A DNA stretch of 64,000 bases, from positions 668,939 through 732,938 of the forward strand of contig NZ_SJPV01000001.1 in NCBI RefSeq assembly GCF_007860135.1, in the 5' to 3' direction. The stretch comes from Novipirellula artificiosorum. GTDB taxonomy: Bacteria > Planctomycetota > Planctomycetia > Pirellulales > Pirellulaceae. The notes under the pieces are model-generated. The model was given only the letters and a program-made list of their open reading frames with translations, was not told where the DNA came from and did not search any database. Shown in pieces: positions 8,336 through 16,896 of the stretch. The translations under genes and the position numbers were made by a program. Position 1 is the stretch's first letter, and each line of letters starts with the position of its first letter.

Positions 8336-9365
8336 AGATGGGCAACAGCCGATAGTTCACCGCTAAGGCCAAGAGCGACAGCGACGTGGAGTTGGCGGTA
8401 CCGAGATCCCCTCGAAAGCTGCCGTCGTCATTCTGCTGCCGCTGAAGGGTGCGGATCAAGCCTTGGTTCCATTCTCCCCAAGCAGCCGTGTCCGCCTGAA
8501 ACAGAGCCTGTGCTTGATAGTAGCGAGCATACTCCATCCATCCTGAGCGCTGACTCAAATGGTTTCGCACATATTTCTCGGTTGCCTGGTACTGGGGCAA
8601 GTCCTTACGACGCGAGATAGAAAAGACAAGGCACGTGATGGCAGACCGCGAGATCGACTCGCCAAAACCATCGAGGCCTCCCGCGTAGGCAACGGCGCCA
8701 TCGTCGGAAGTCATGCCGATGAAATAGTCAATGACTCGATTGATCGCCTCGTCGGGAACTTCGATACCTGCATTGCGAGCTGCGAGCAATCCCATCAACA
8801 CCGCTCCGCTCACCGATGTGTCTGCATCCTTGGCCCCGGGCGAATACCGCCATCCTCCGCGTGTATTGTTTTTCTGAGAGGTGATCGCGCAGCGGACGCC
8901 CAGTTCCAACGCTTGTCCAATCCCGGTCCGATCCGCCTGACTCGCTCCTTGCCACAGTTGGTTCTCATCGACACTGCCATAGGCCTCGGCCAAGGCAAGC
9001 AGCGCGAACCCGTGGTGGTACATACTGCTGCCCATGTAGCCGCTCTCGGAGTCTTGAGTTGCGAGGATATTCCGGACCGCCTTGCCAACTGCGATGTGGT
9101 ATTTACCAAAATTGGGATCTTCACCAGACGAGAGCAACGACAGCAGCCCCAACGCTGTGGTCCCCGCCCCAGGTTCTCCGCCGTCGTTCCAATCACCGCT
9201 GTCGGACTGGGTTCGAACCAAGAAACTCAACCCACGGTCCATCATTTCCCGGACGTCACGAGAAACTTCGTTGCCTTCGAATGTTTGCCCCAAGCAGGAT
9301 ACCGATGGTAATAAAGCCAGGATAAATAGCAGGAGCCTTACAGCTGTCGAATCTTGTCTTCTCAT
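8325..9365 (-). CDS. Secreted prenyltransferase/squalene-oxidase repeat protein
   Basis: This 346-residue protein begins with a signal peptide (VRLLLFILALLPSVSCLGQ). The body is an alpha-alpha toroid of the terpenoid cyclase/protein prenyltransferase type, seen as repeated helical units with the QSDSGDWNDGG, QDSESGYMGSS, NNTRGGWRYSPGA and QQNDDGSFRGD turns (the QW-like Gly-Trp/Phe motifs). No DxDD or zinc-binding prenyltransferase set is apparent, so it is probably a binding or structural toroid rather than a cyclase. Its start shares an ATGA overlap with the DUF4175-like gene, and its end overlaps the next gene by 11 bases, making a tight operon. Planctomycetes commonly place such toroid genes beside DUF4175-type membrane proteins; that is recalled, not checked here. 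Confidence 0.82.
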   Translation of the reverse strand: MRRQDSTAVRLLLFILALLPSVSCLGQTFEGNEVSRDVREMMDRGLSFLVRTQSDSGDWNDGGEPGAGTTALGLLSLLSSGEDPNFGKYHIAVGKAVRNILATQDSESGYMGSSMYHHGFALLALAEAYGSVDENQLWQGASQADRTGIGQALELGVRCAITSQKNNTRGGWRYSPGAKDADTSVSGAVLMGLLAARNAGIEVPDEAINRVIDYFIGMTSDDGAVAYAGGLDGFGESISRSAITCLVFSISRRKDLPQYQATEKYVRNHLSQRSGWMEYARYYQAQALFQADTAAWGEWNQGLIRTLQRQQNDDGSFRGDLGTANSTSLSLLALAVNYRLLPIYER

Positions 9366-12300
9366 TGACTCTCCTCCACGCGACGGAAGTACTCCTCCAA
9401 TCCAGCTCGAAACTCTTCGGGCAGCACCTGACCTGTCTTCCCGGTTGTTTGCAAGGTCTCTGACTCACGCAGCTGTTCGTTCTCGTTCACCCCAAGGCCT
9501 AACAGCGCCAATGCCGCCTCGGCACCACTCCCCTGCCCTCCCCCGCTCGGATCGGATCCCGCCTCGCCGCCACCCTGCGGGTCCACTCGTTTTGACCGCA
9601 GCAGCAATTCGATCGCTTCGGATTCTGCGGCGATGGCTTCATCAGCCGTGTTGGGAGATTGCAAGATACTTGCGGCCTCGTTCATCGTCTGTGCGACCAT
9701 CAACATCAAATTGATATCGTTCTCGTATCGAAGTGCTCCGTCAGGAATCGATTCCAACTCCGAGACGACCGACTCGATTCGCACTCGCAGTTCGGTTTGC
9801 GTTTGGCCCAAGCGCACCGCTTCGGTCTGATACTCGATCGCTTGCAACGCCGATTTCGCTTGTTCAGTCGTTCGGGTTTCGTCTCGCAAGTTGACTTCTT
9901 GTTCCAAGATTCGCAGCACCTCCAAAATCACACTCGGCGGCAAAGAGGCGTTCTCTTTGGGACCGGGATCGGACTCACCCTGGGGAGACTCCACCAATTC
10001 ATCGGCCCAGCGGTCCAAGGTGTGGCACCAATAATCCGCTTGAGCAATCGATAGACCTGGTTCGGTTGTGATGCGAGATTGAAGTCGATCAAGTGCTGGC
10101 AAGACCTCTTCGCGATCCATTTCGTCGAGCACGATTCCAAACAAGACCATTTGCTTCCGTTTGTAAAACGCTCGCATGTCATCGATCGTTGTCGAGAGTT
10201 GCTCACCAAGATCCGTTTGCAAGCGACCAATCATTGCCAGATACTCACGGTCTGTGGAATTCTGATGCAGATCCTTTCCAAATAGTTGTTCGATTCGATC
10301 GGCAAGCCGGTTGGCGATCGATTCTTGGATCCGCGATGCCGCCTTTAACCGTTTCACAAAGGTACTTCCTTCGAGTTTGACCAGCGTCGCGTTCATCTCT
10401 TTTGAGAGTTTCTTGAACTCCGTCAACAGCTCGTTTTGTTCGTCGATGGCTTCCTCAAGCAGCGAGGGTTCTGATTCGCCGCTGTCTGAGGAAGCTTTCG
10501 ATATCGCCACGGTGGTTGCGGCAAGCCCCAGTCGGTTTTTCGAATCGCTCTCGTCTGTGGTGAGATCAACGTTTCCGTCGCTCGATGGGCTGCGCAATCG
10601 CTGCGAAGATTCCTGGTCAACAACACTTGGAAATTCGCTGTCTTTCGTTTCTTTGTCAAGTTCGGATGGCGACAAAGACGTGGGTTCCGAATTCGACTTC
10701 AACCGGTTTTCACCGACCAGGCTCGCGTCGCTTTGCTGTTGAACGTCCGACGCCATCGCACGGGATGCTTTCTCCAACAGATCCGCGACCGTCGGCATCC
10801 GCTGGGTCGATATCTCTTGAAGCGTTTGAATCATTTCAGCCATGCTTTGGATCGATTCAGCGCCGACCTCCGCGTTGCGTGCAGCCTGACTCAGCAAGGT
10901 CTTTCCTGCCTTGGTCAATTCGCTCAAACGTCTCGCGTTCGCTGTTTCGGCAGCCGCCTGTTCCCTTAGCGCGTCTTGCAGTGCCCTGTCAATCGCCCCC
11001 TCTCGGGTCTGTTCCCGCAACTCCTTATTCCGCTGATGCAAGCTCATTTCGCGGTCGCGGACATCCAGAGCCGATTGCTGCCAAACCAATAACCGACCGG
11101 CGATCCATTTAGCGTGTTGTGACGGATTCAAGATGGTCAACCGATAGGGAACGCTGTAGGAGCGTTCGCGGTCCAACCGATAATCTTCTGCCCACAATCT
11201 CAGCTCTACCGCACGGGCGGGAAGTCCGAGCGACTTCGCCGTGAACGTCACCGGAACCTGCAGCGACGACGCATCGGGAGCTCCAGACGCAATCGTTCGT
11301 TCGTCCAAGTACGGGGTGTTGGGCTGCTGATCACTCGCTTGCCAAACGACGCCAATGCGTTTGACGCCAAAATCGTCGCTGGCGATTGCTTCGATGTGAA
11401 AGGGTTCGCTATCAAGCAAGACCGTATCGCTTGGCCACTTGCTGGCGACGACCGAGGGAGGTTGATCCGCAACCGATTGGATCGAGAGAGAAAACGGTTG
11501 GCGTCCAGAAAGCCCCAAGGTGTCTCGCCATTGAATTGACTTTTCAACCGGCTCATCGCCAACAGTGAATGGATCGGATGCAATCACCGCATCGCTCACT
11601 CGAGTCGTGACTTCGTCAATCGACGCCGCCGAAAGAGACCGCGACGCCGTCGCATGGAGAGACACTTCGCTGCCACCGACAACACTCAAGATTCCACTGC
11701 GCAGGTCCTTCTCGATCGGCTCGGGTAACTGCAAATAGGGAGGCAACCGGACCGTTGCAGAAACGGTCGTCAATTCGGGTCGCAATGTAGGATGAAGTTC
11801 AATCGATTGTTTGTAGTCGCCGATGGCCAAGTGCATCACCGTGGTGTCGAGCGTTGCCGGAAGCTCGAACGCGTAACGATTGCCCACACGCGTACTGGAC
11901 GCGATGGCTGACGAACCCTCCGAAAGTGTCGCGCTGGCCGGTTTCCAATGGCTTTGGTCGTCCAGACGAATCGTCCGAGTGGATCGTTCACCATGCGGCA
12001 CGATCCACGTGGATGCAATGGGCTGCACCCAGGTAAAGGTGTAACGAGGAATCGATCGCCATGGGGCCAGCATGCGGGCCCATGCGTTACGGGCTGCGGG
12101 CCGAGCCACCAAGAAGGCGGTGGCAACCAAGACGGTCGCGAGAACAAGCCAAACCCCGTAGATGCCCGTTCGTGAGGGAGGGGCCGCATTGTTTAGGTCG
12201 ACGTTCGCCGCCGCCGCCGCGACCTGGTTCATCGCCGCTGCACAAAGCCTCGGCGACCTGGCTTGTTCGGTTTCACTTTGAGTCAATTCGATTACGCCAA

Positions 12301-12631
12301 GCAATCGGTCACCAATATCGGCTTGGCGGCGTCGCAGCAATTCGGCAAGCTGATCAAATCGCCGATGCTGCCAGACCCAGCGGTGCATCGCCCAGGGAAC
12401 GGACAAGCAGACCACGAGAACCACCAACCCAATCGCGAGACGGATCGTCGCAGGCGTGTCCCCTAACCGGTCAGCCACAAACACGGTCAAGAAGGCCGCC
12501 AAGACGACGAGGACGGCCAAACAGACCGCCTCGGTCATTTTGGTCCACCAAACCTGCCTTCGAAATGCAGTCAATTGGTCCCGCAAGCCCGGTGGGACGC
12601 TCAGTCGGACGGGCGTTTTGGGGGAGGGCAT
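9362..12631 (-). CDS. DUF4175-like large membrane protein with coiled coils
   Basis: This 1089-residue protein starts at an ATG. It has two adjacent N-terminal membrane helices (around residues 33-55 and 65-85) and a third around 158-178 (GVWLVLATVLVATAFLVA). The middle is a long extracytoplasmic region with Ig-like beta segments. From about residue 520 it becomes helical and highly charged, with long coiled-coil segments (RNKELREQTREGAIDRALQ and onward) and a Ser/Asp-rich linker. The C-terminus carries a Gly-rich patch (VDPQGGGEAGSDPSGGGQGS). This architecture matches the DUF4175-like proteins of planctomycetes. It leads the operon that continues at 9365 and 8335. The MoxR ATPase and DUF58 genes often found with this family are not upstream here; a divergent flavoprotein gene is. 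Confidence 0.75.
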   Translation of the reverse strand: MPSPKTPVRLSVPPGLRDQLTAFRRQVWWTKMTEAVCLAVLVVLAAFLTVFVADRLGDTPATIRLAIGLVVLVVCLSVPWAMHRWVWQHRRFDQLAELLRRRQADIGDRLLGVIELTQSETEQARSPRLCAAAMNQVAAAAANVDLNNAAPPSRTGIYGVWLVLATVLVATAFLVARPAARNAWARMLAPWRSIPRYTFTWVQPIASTWIVPHGERSTRTIRLDDQSHWKPASATLSEGSSAIASSTRVGNRYAFELPATLDTTVMHLAIGDYKQSIELHPTLRPELTTVSATVRLPPYLQLPEPIEKDLRSGILSVVGGSEVSLHATASRSLSAASIDEVTTRVSDAVIASDPFTVGDEPVEKSIQWRDTLGLSGRQPFSLSIQSVADQPPSVVASKWPSDTVLLDSEPFHIEAIASDDFGVKRIGVVWQASDQQPNTPYLDERTIASGAPDASSLQVPVTFTAKSLGLPARAVELRLWAEDYRLDRERSYSVPYRLTILNPSQHAKWIAGRLLVWQQSALDVRDREMSLHQRNKELREQTREGAIDRALQDALREQAAAETANARRLSELTKAGKTLLSQAARNAEVGAESIQSMAEMIQTLQEISTQRMPTVADLLEKASRAMASDVQQQSDASLVGENRLKSNSEPTSLSPSELDKETKDSEFPSVVDQESSQRLRSPSSDGNVDLTTDESDSKNRLGLAATTVAISKASSDSGESEPSLLEEAIDEQNELLTEFKKLSKEMNATLVKLEGSTFVKRLKAASRIQESIANRLADRIEQLFGKDLHQNSTDREYLAMIGRLQTDLGEQLSTTIDDMRAFYKRKQMVLFGIVLDEMDREEVLPALDRLQSRITTEPGLSIAQADYWCHTLDRWADELVESPQGESDPGPKENASLPPSVILEVLRILEQEVNLRDETRTTEQAKSALQAIEYQTEAVRLGQTQTELRVRIESVVSELESIPDGALRYENDINLMLMVAQTMNEAASILQSPNTADEAIAAESEAIELLLRSKRVDPQGGGEAGSDPSGGGQGSGAEAALALLGLGVNENEQLRESETLQTTGKTGQVLPEEFRAGLEEYFRRVEESQ

Positions 12632-12757
12632 GTGCTGGGAGTGAGGGTTCGAGGTTGACGTTTTCGAGCCGCTGGCGGATGCTAGTGTGTCGAGGCGATA
12701 TTTCGTTGCGATTTTCGCTGCGTGAATCTAACCTGAACTGTGCGGCGAAAGGAGCCC

Positions 12758-13657
12758 ATGTACCCCATTGTCGAAACCAGGGAACTTGCCACGGACGTCA
12801 AATTGTTCCGTATTCTTGCCCCTCGCGTAGCCAAGAAACGCAAGGCGGGCCAGTTCGTGATTGTCCGGATTGACGAACATGGTGAACGAATCCCACTTAC
12901 CATCGCTGACTCGGACGACCAAGGCAATATCACGATTATCGTCCAAGGCGTCGGGAAAACAACCAAGTGGCTCAATACGCTGAGAACGGGCGATTCCCTT
13001 CTTGATGTCGTCGGTCCCTTGGGCGAAGAATCCGAGATCGGCGACTTTGGGACGGTTGTTGTGATTGGGGGCGGGGTCGGAACGGCGATTGCCTACCCCA
13101 CGGCCGTGGCCATGAAACAAGCGGGCAGCCGCGTGATCAGCATCCTCGGCGCTCGCAACAAAGAATTGCTGATCCTCGAAGACGAACTTCGAGCGACCAG
13201 TGATGAATTATGCATCATGACCGATGACGGCAGCTACGGCGAAAAGGGCTTCGTCACCCAGAAACTTCAACAGCTGATCGACCGCGGCGAGCCCATCGCT
13301 CGCGTGTTGGCGATCGGCCCCATCCCGATGATGAAAGCGGTTGCCGAAGTCACTCGTGATCTCGGAATCAAAACGATCGTTAGCCTCAACCCCATCATGG
13401 TCGACGGAACCGGCATGTGTGGCGGATGCCGAGTTTTGGTCGGTGGCAAGAGCAAATTTGCTTGCGTGGATGGGCCCGAGTTCGATGCGCACGAGGTCGA
13501 CTTTGACATCTTGATACAACGCAACAGCTTGTACAAAACTCAAGAAAAGAAATCGCTCGAACGCTTCGAAGCCGACAAGTGCGAGAACAAGAAGTCAAAA
13601 TCCGCATGCCGGTTGGAACACGATCATCCCGAGGTCGGTCCAAAAGTGGGAACGTAA
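12758..13657 (+). CDS. nfnA: NfnA-like FAD/NAD-binding subunit with C-terminal iron-sulfur motif
   Basis: The frame opens at a GTG (12740), but the ATG at 12758 has AAAGGAG four bases upstream and gives the normal N-terminus of 299 residues. The order is FAD-binding barrel (AGQFVIVRIDEHGERIPLTI near residue 30), NAD-binding domain (VVVIGGGVGTAIAYPTA near 100) and a C-terminal GTGMCGGCRV...FACVDGPEFD motif for a [2Fe-2S] cluster. This is the small subunit of NADH-dependent ferredoxin:NADP oxidoreductase (NfnA) or the equivalent sulfide dehydrogenase/glutamate synthase subunit. The large subunit follows 124 bp downstream on the same strand. Nfn enzymes bifurcate electrons among NADH, NADPH and ferredoxin in the cytoplasm. 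An aerobe may use the pair differently, so the physiological electron partners remain open. Confidence 0.82.
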   Translation: MYPIVETRELATDVKLFRILAPRVAKKRKAGQFVIVRIDEHGERIPLTIADSDDQGNITIIVQGVGKTTKWLNTLRTGDSLLDVVGPLGEESEIGDFGTVVVIGGGVGTAIAYPTAVAMKQAGSRVISILGARNKELLILEDELRATSDELCIMTDDGSYGEKGFVTQKLQQLIDRGEPIARVLAIGPIPMMKAVAEVTRDLGIKTIVSLNPIMVDGTGMCGGCRVLVGGKSKFACVDGPEFDAHEVDFDILIQRNSLYKTQEKKSLERFEADKCENKKSKSACRLEHDHPEVGPKVGT

Positions 13658-13781
13658 CCGACCGTCAACGTCGGTGCTCTGACCGTCCAGAAGGCTGCTT
13701 GCGAATTCCTGCTGGCACGCATCCGCTGACGCTTTCACCTCCCTGATCACTCTTTCCACACCCCAATCACTTTTCCAATCC

Positions 13782-15212
13782 ATGGCCGAACCGCTACCTC
13801 CCAAAGAACGTGTCAAAATTCCTCGCCAAGGGATGCCCGAACAAGACGCGCACCAGCGTGCTCGCAACTTCAAAGAAGTCAATCTCGGTTTGGAAGTCGT
13901 CGCAGCGGAATCGGAAGCCCAACGATGCTTGTCCTGCGCCGATCCCAAGTGCGTTCAAGGATGCCCGGTTGGCGTCAAGATTCGTGACTTCGTTGAACTG
14001 GTCCTCGATGGCGAATACCTCAAGGCGGCAGCAAAAATCCGAGAAGACAATGTGTTGCCGGCGGTGACCGGTCGCGTCTGCCCTCAGGAGAAACAATGCG
14101 AAGGCGCGTGCATCATGGGCAGGCGATTCAGTTCGCTTGCGATCGGCAATCTGGAACGCTTCGTCGCCGACTATGAACTGCAAACCGGTGAGGTTGGATT
14201 GCCCGAGCGAGCTCCGGCCACGGGCAAAAAGGTCGCCATCGTCGGTAGCGGACCGGCGGGGCTCAGCTGTGCCGGTGATCTCGCTCTCAACGGCCACGAT
14301 GTCACTGTCTTCGAAGCACTGCATGAGATTGGCGGCGTCCTGGTTTATGGTATCCCAGAGTTTCGATTGCCGAAAGCGATTGTCCGGGGCGAAATCGAAA
14401 ACATGAAGAAGATGGGAATCGATTTTCAAACGAATGTCGTGATTGGAAAATCGGTCACGATCGATGAGTTATTCCAAGAAGAAGACTTCGACGCCGTGTT
14501 TATCGCTACCGGAGCTGGCTTGCCGCAGTTCTTGAACATTCCTGGTGAGCATCTTGGCGGGGTCTACTCAGCCAATGAGTTCTTGACGCGAGTCAATTTA
14601 ATGAAGGCGTATGACGAAGAGAACTATGACGAACCCGTTTACAAGTGTCGCGATCGAAACGTCGCGGTCATCGGCGGCGGCAATACCGCCATGGACTCTG
14701 TGCGATCCGCGATGCGTCTCGGTGCCGAGCACGCCTACATTGTCTACCGACGCGGTGAAGAAGAAATGCCTGCCCGAGCCGAGGAGGTTCATCATGCGAA
14801 GGACGAAGGCGTCGAGTTCTTAAACCTGCACAATCCCACCGAATTCATCGGCGATGAACAAGGTATCTTGAAGGCGGTCAAGCTGATCAAGATGGAACTG
14901 GGTGAACCCGATGAATCGGGACGTCGCCGCCCTCAGCCAATCGAAGGCAGTGAGTTCGAAATGCCGCTCGACGTCGCCATCATCGCCGTCGGCACCGGAG
15001 CCAATCCCTTGGTTCAATCGACCACTCCCGACATGGCCACCAACAAATGGGGGTACATCATCGCCGATGAAAACACGCTCCGGACCACGAAGCGAGGCGT
15101 CTTCGCAGGTGGTGATATCGTCAGCGGAGCGGCGACCGTCATCCTGGCGATGGGTGCGGGGCGAACCGCAGCCAAGTCGATCAACGAGTATTTGGCAACC
15201 GGCGAATGGTAA
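13782..15212 (+). CDS. nfnB: NfnB-like / NADPH-dependent glutamate synthase small-chain-type oxidoreductase
   Basis: At 476 residues this has the family's usual length. The N-terminal domain carries iron-sulfur cysteines (CLSCADPKCVQGCPV near residue 48, CPQEKQCEGAC near 105). The first dinucleotide fold is VAIVGSGPAGLSCAGDLA near 150, followed by GGVLVYGIPEFRLPK, typical of the GltD/NfnB family. The second is VAVIGGGNTAMD near 295, and GVFAGGDIVSGAATV lies near the C-terminus for FAD. The gene follows NfnA directly and encodes its expected partner: FAD and [4Fe-4S] clusters with an NADPH site. No glutamate synthase large subunit is nearby, which favours Nfn-type transhydrogenation over glutamate synthesis. 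The start is ATG without an obvious Shine-Dalgarno. Confidence 0.85.
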   Translation: MAEPLPPKERVKIPRQGMPEQDAHQRARNFKEVNLGLEVVAAESEAQRCLSCADPKCVQGCPVGVKIRDFVELVLDGEYLKAAAKIREDNVLPAVTGRVCPQEKQCEGACIMGRRFSSLAIGNLERFVADYELQTGEVGLPERAPATGKKVAIVGSGPAGLSCAGDLALNGHDVTVFEALHEIGGVLVYGIPEFRLPKAIVRGEIENMKKMGIDFQTNVVIGKSVTIDELFQEEDFDAVFIATGAGLPQFLNIPGEHLGGVYSANEFLTRVNLMKAYDEENYDEPVYKCRDRNVAVIGGGNTAMDSVRSAMRLGAEHAYIVYRRGEEEMPARAEEVHHAKDEGVEFLNLHNPTEFIGDEQGILKAVKLIKMELGEPDESGRRRPQPIEGSEFEMPLDVAIIAVGTGANPLVQSTTPDMATNKWGYIIADENTLRTTKRGVFAGGDIVSGAATVILAMGAGRTAAKSINEYLATGEW

Positions 15213-15345
15213 CAAACAGGATCCGGCTGGCACGATCGAAACGGGGCGTGGATGCGGAGCAGACTTCCATCCCTTATACTAGATGCTTCATGCGAACTTC
15301 AAACTGCCCCGCCCTGCCCCACCCTGCTTTGCTAGGAATACCATC

Positions 15346-15933
15346 ATGCTGAGTCGATTCTTTTCGCTTGCTCTGATCGTCTGTGGACTCGTCCCCTGTG
15401 CCTCCGCAGAAGGTCCAGACGTTTTGTTCGACGGGAAAACGCTCGATCGATTTGACGTGATTGGCTGTGAAGCCACGGTGAAAGACGGTGCGATTTTCCT
15501 CCAAGCCGGCAATGGACTGATCCAAACAAAGAATCGTTATCAGGATTTTGTGTTCGATTTCGAATGGAAAGCACTCGACGAAAAGATGTGGGACTCGGGT
15601 GTCTACTTTCGCTACGACTCCGTCCCAGCGGGTCGGCCCTGGCCTGCAAACTATCAGGTGAACCTTCGCAAAGGGCAAGAAGGAAACCTGGGTGGATTCG
15701 ATTCTGGCACGAATTCCGTTGCCACGAAACCAGGCCAGTGGAATCGATTCGAGTTGACGGTGCGCGGCGACAACGCATCGCTGAAAGTCAACGGGAAGCC
15801 GTCGTGGTCGGTCGATGGAATCACACAGCCCGAAGGTTACATCGCCCTCCAAGCAGAAGTCCCTGGGGGAGGCCAGTTCTTGTTTCGCAAGGTCCGCGTG
15901 ACCAAGCTTGATGCGGAATCGGGCGGACAATAG
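15346..15933 (+). CDS. Secreted DUF1080 (3-keto-disaccharide hydrolase-like) protein
   Basis: The longer frame from 15283 would put 21 residues ahead of a textbook signal peptide, so the ATG at 15346 is preferred (AGGA nine bases upstream); this gives 195 residues. The signal peptide is MLSRFFSLALIVCGLVPCASA. The mature part matches the DUF1080 jelly-roll: PDVLFDGKTLDRFD, then KDGAIFLQAGNGLIQT, YQDFVFDFEWK, WDSGVYFR and a C-terminal YIALQAEVPGGGQFLFRKVRV. Members with known activity act on 3-keto-glycosides or bind glycans, and the family is greatly expanded in planctomycetes. It converges with the aldo/keto reductase gene 54 bp away. A periplasmic role in carbohydrate use is inferred from the family. 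Confidence 0.85.
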   Translation: MLSRFFSLALIVCGLVPCASAEGPDVLFDGKTLDRFDVIGCEATVKDGAIFLQAGNGLIQTKNRYQDFVFDFEWKALDEKMWDSGVYFRYDSVPAGRPWPANYQVNLRKGQEGNLGGFDSGTNSVATKPGQWNRFELTVRGDNASLKVNGKPSWSVDGITQPEGYIALQAEVPGGGQFLFRKVRVTKLDAESGGQ

Positions 15934-15979
15934 AGGTCATCGAACGTACGACGTCGTGGTCGACTCACTATCGCACACA

Positions 15980-16005
15980 CTTGGCGATCATTTTTTGATC
16001 GCAAG
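15980..16005. terminator. Hairpin at the convergent 3' ends of the DUF1080 and aldo/keto reductase genes
   Basis: Arms cttggcgatca (15980-15990) and tgatcgcaag (15996-16005) pair with one bulged base around a T-rich loop. It overlaps the last codons of the reductase and lies between two convergent genes, where a bidirectional terminator would be expected. There is no clean U-run after the stem, so this is a weak call. Confidence 0.35.
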
Positions 16006-16896
16006 TCGCACGCGTGCTGCGATTTCGGCTCGCAGATCTTCGGACAGCGGGCCTGCTTTGGCGGCGGCGATATTCTCTGTCAAGTGTTGGTCATTGCACG
16101 TTCCCACGATAGTCGTGGTAACACCGGGGTGCGAAAGCGTGTAACGCAAAATCAGCTGAGCACGAGACATCCCCGTCGGCAAAACTTGATCCAGTTTCGC
16201 TTGCGACCAAACGTCATTCAAAGCCGGACGTTGGATTTCCGCATCGGGGCCACCTTGGGCAACACCGCCACGCACGATCACCGCAGCACCGATCTCCGCC
16301 GCTTGCTGGATGCAATCACCATGCTCAGGGGCCAAGCACGAATACGGAATTTGAAAGGTGTCAAAGACCTCAAGCTCGATCAGCGATTTCAGCTCCGGCA
16401 ATTTGCTGGAAACACCGATGCATTTCACCAAGCCTTGATCGCGAAAGGATGCCAACTGGTCGATCAAACCTTGGCGAACCAGCGTGTCGGCATCACCACC
16501 ATGAAACTGCAAGACGTCGATGTAGTCGGTCCTCATTCGTTCGAGTGAGGTATGCAGATTCCGTTTGATGACCTCTTTATCCCAAACGTGATCGATCTGA
16601 AGGTGATCCTCGTGCTGGGTGTAGACGCAGCCACATTTGGTGGCCAGCACATACTCACTGCGTCGCGAACGGAGATAGCGCCCGATACGCTCTTCACAGA
16701 TTCCGTAATCCGGCGAGGTATCGATAAAGTTAATACCGCTGTCGAGCACGAGGTTCAAAAAACGTTCAGCATCGGATTCATCGACCACCCGAACGCCCCA
16801 CGTACGCGGGCCGCGCAACCCCATGCTGCCGTAGCCAAGCTGAGTAACGTGAAGGCCGGTGTGACCAAGCGGTCGAGTGGGAAGCATGATCGTCAT
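15988..16896 (-). CDS. Aldo/keto reductase
   Basis: This 302-residue protein has the family's usual length and the AKR catalytic tetrad in order: Asp59 and Tyr64 (FIDTSPDYGICEERIG), Lys87 (YVLATKCG) and His132 (DVLQFHGGD). The N-terminus LPTRPLGHTGLHVTQLGYGSMG is the usual beta-hairpin cap and the C-terminal PGVTTTIVGTCNDQHLTEN is the NADPH-binding segment. No signal peptide is visible, so it is cytoplasmic. The start overlaps the end of the GH16 gene by four bases, so the two are translationally coupled. That suggests a role in processing sugars released by the GH16 enzyme, but the substrate cannot be read from sequence. Confidence 0.9.
   Translation of the reverse strand: MTIMLPTRPLGHTGLHVTQLGYGSMGLRGPRTWGVRVVDESDAERFLNLVLDSGINFIDTSPDYGICEERIGRYLRSRRSEYVLATKCGCVYTQHEDHLQIDHVWDKEVIKRNLHTSLERMRTDYIDVLQFHGGDADTLVRQGLIDQLASFRDQGLVKCIGVSSKLPELKSLIELEVFDTFQIPYSCLAPEHGDCIQQAAEIGAAVIVRGGVAQGGPDAEIQRPALNDVWSQAKLDQVLPTGMSRAQLILRYTLSHPGVTTTIVGTCNDQHLTENIAAAKAGPLSEDLRAEIAARVRLAIKK

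Noticed and set aside
12061-12873. 270-residue plus-strand frame opposite the DUF4175-like gene
   Set aside because: Arg/Pro-rich antisense shadow of a membrane protein gene, overlapping the start of nfnA.
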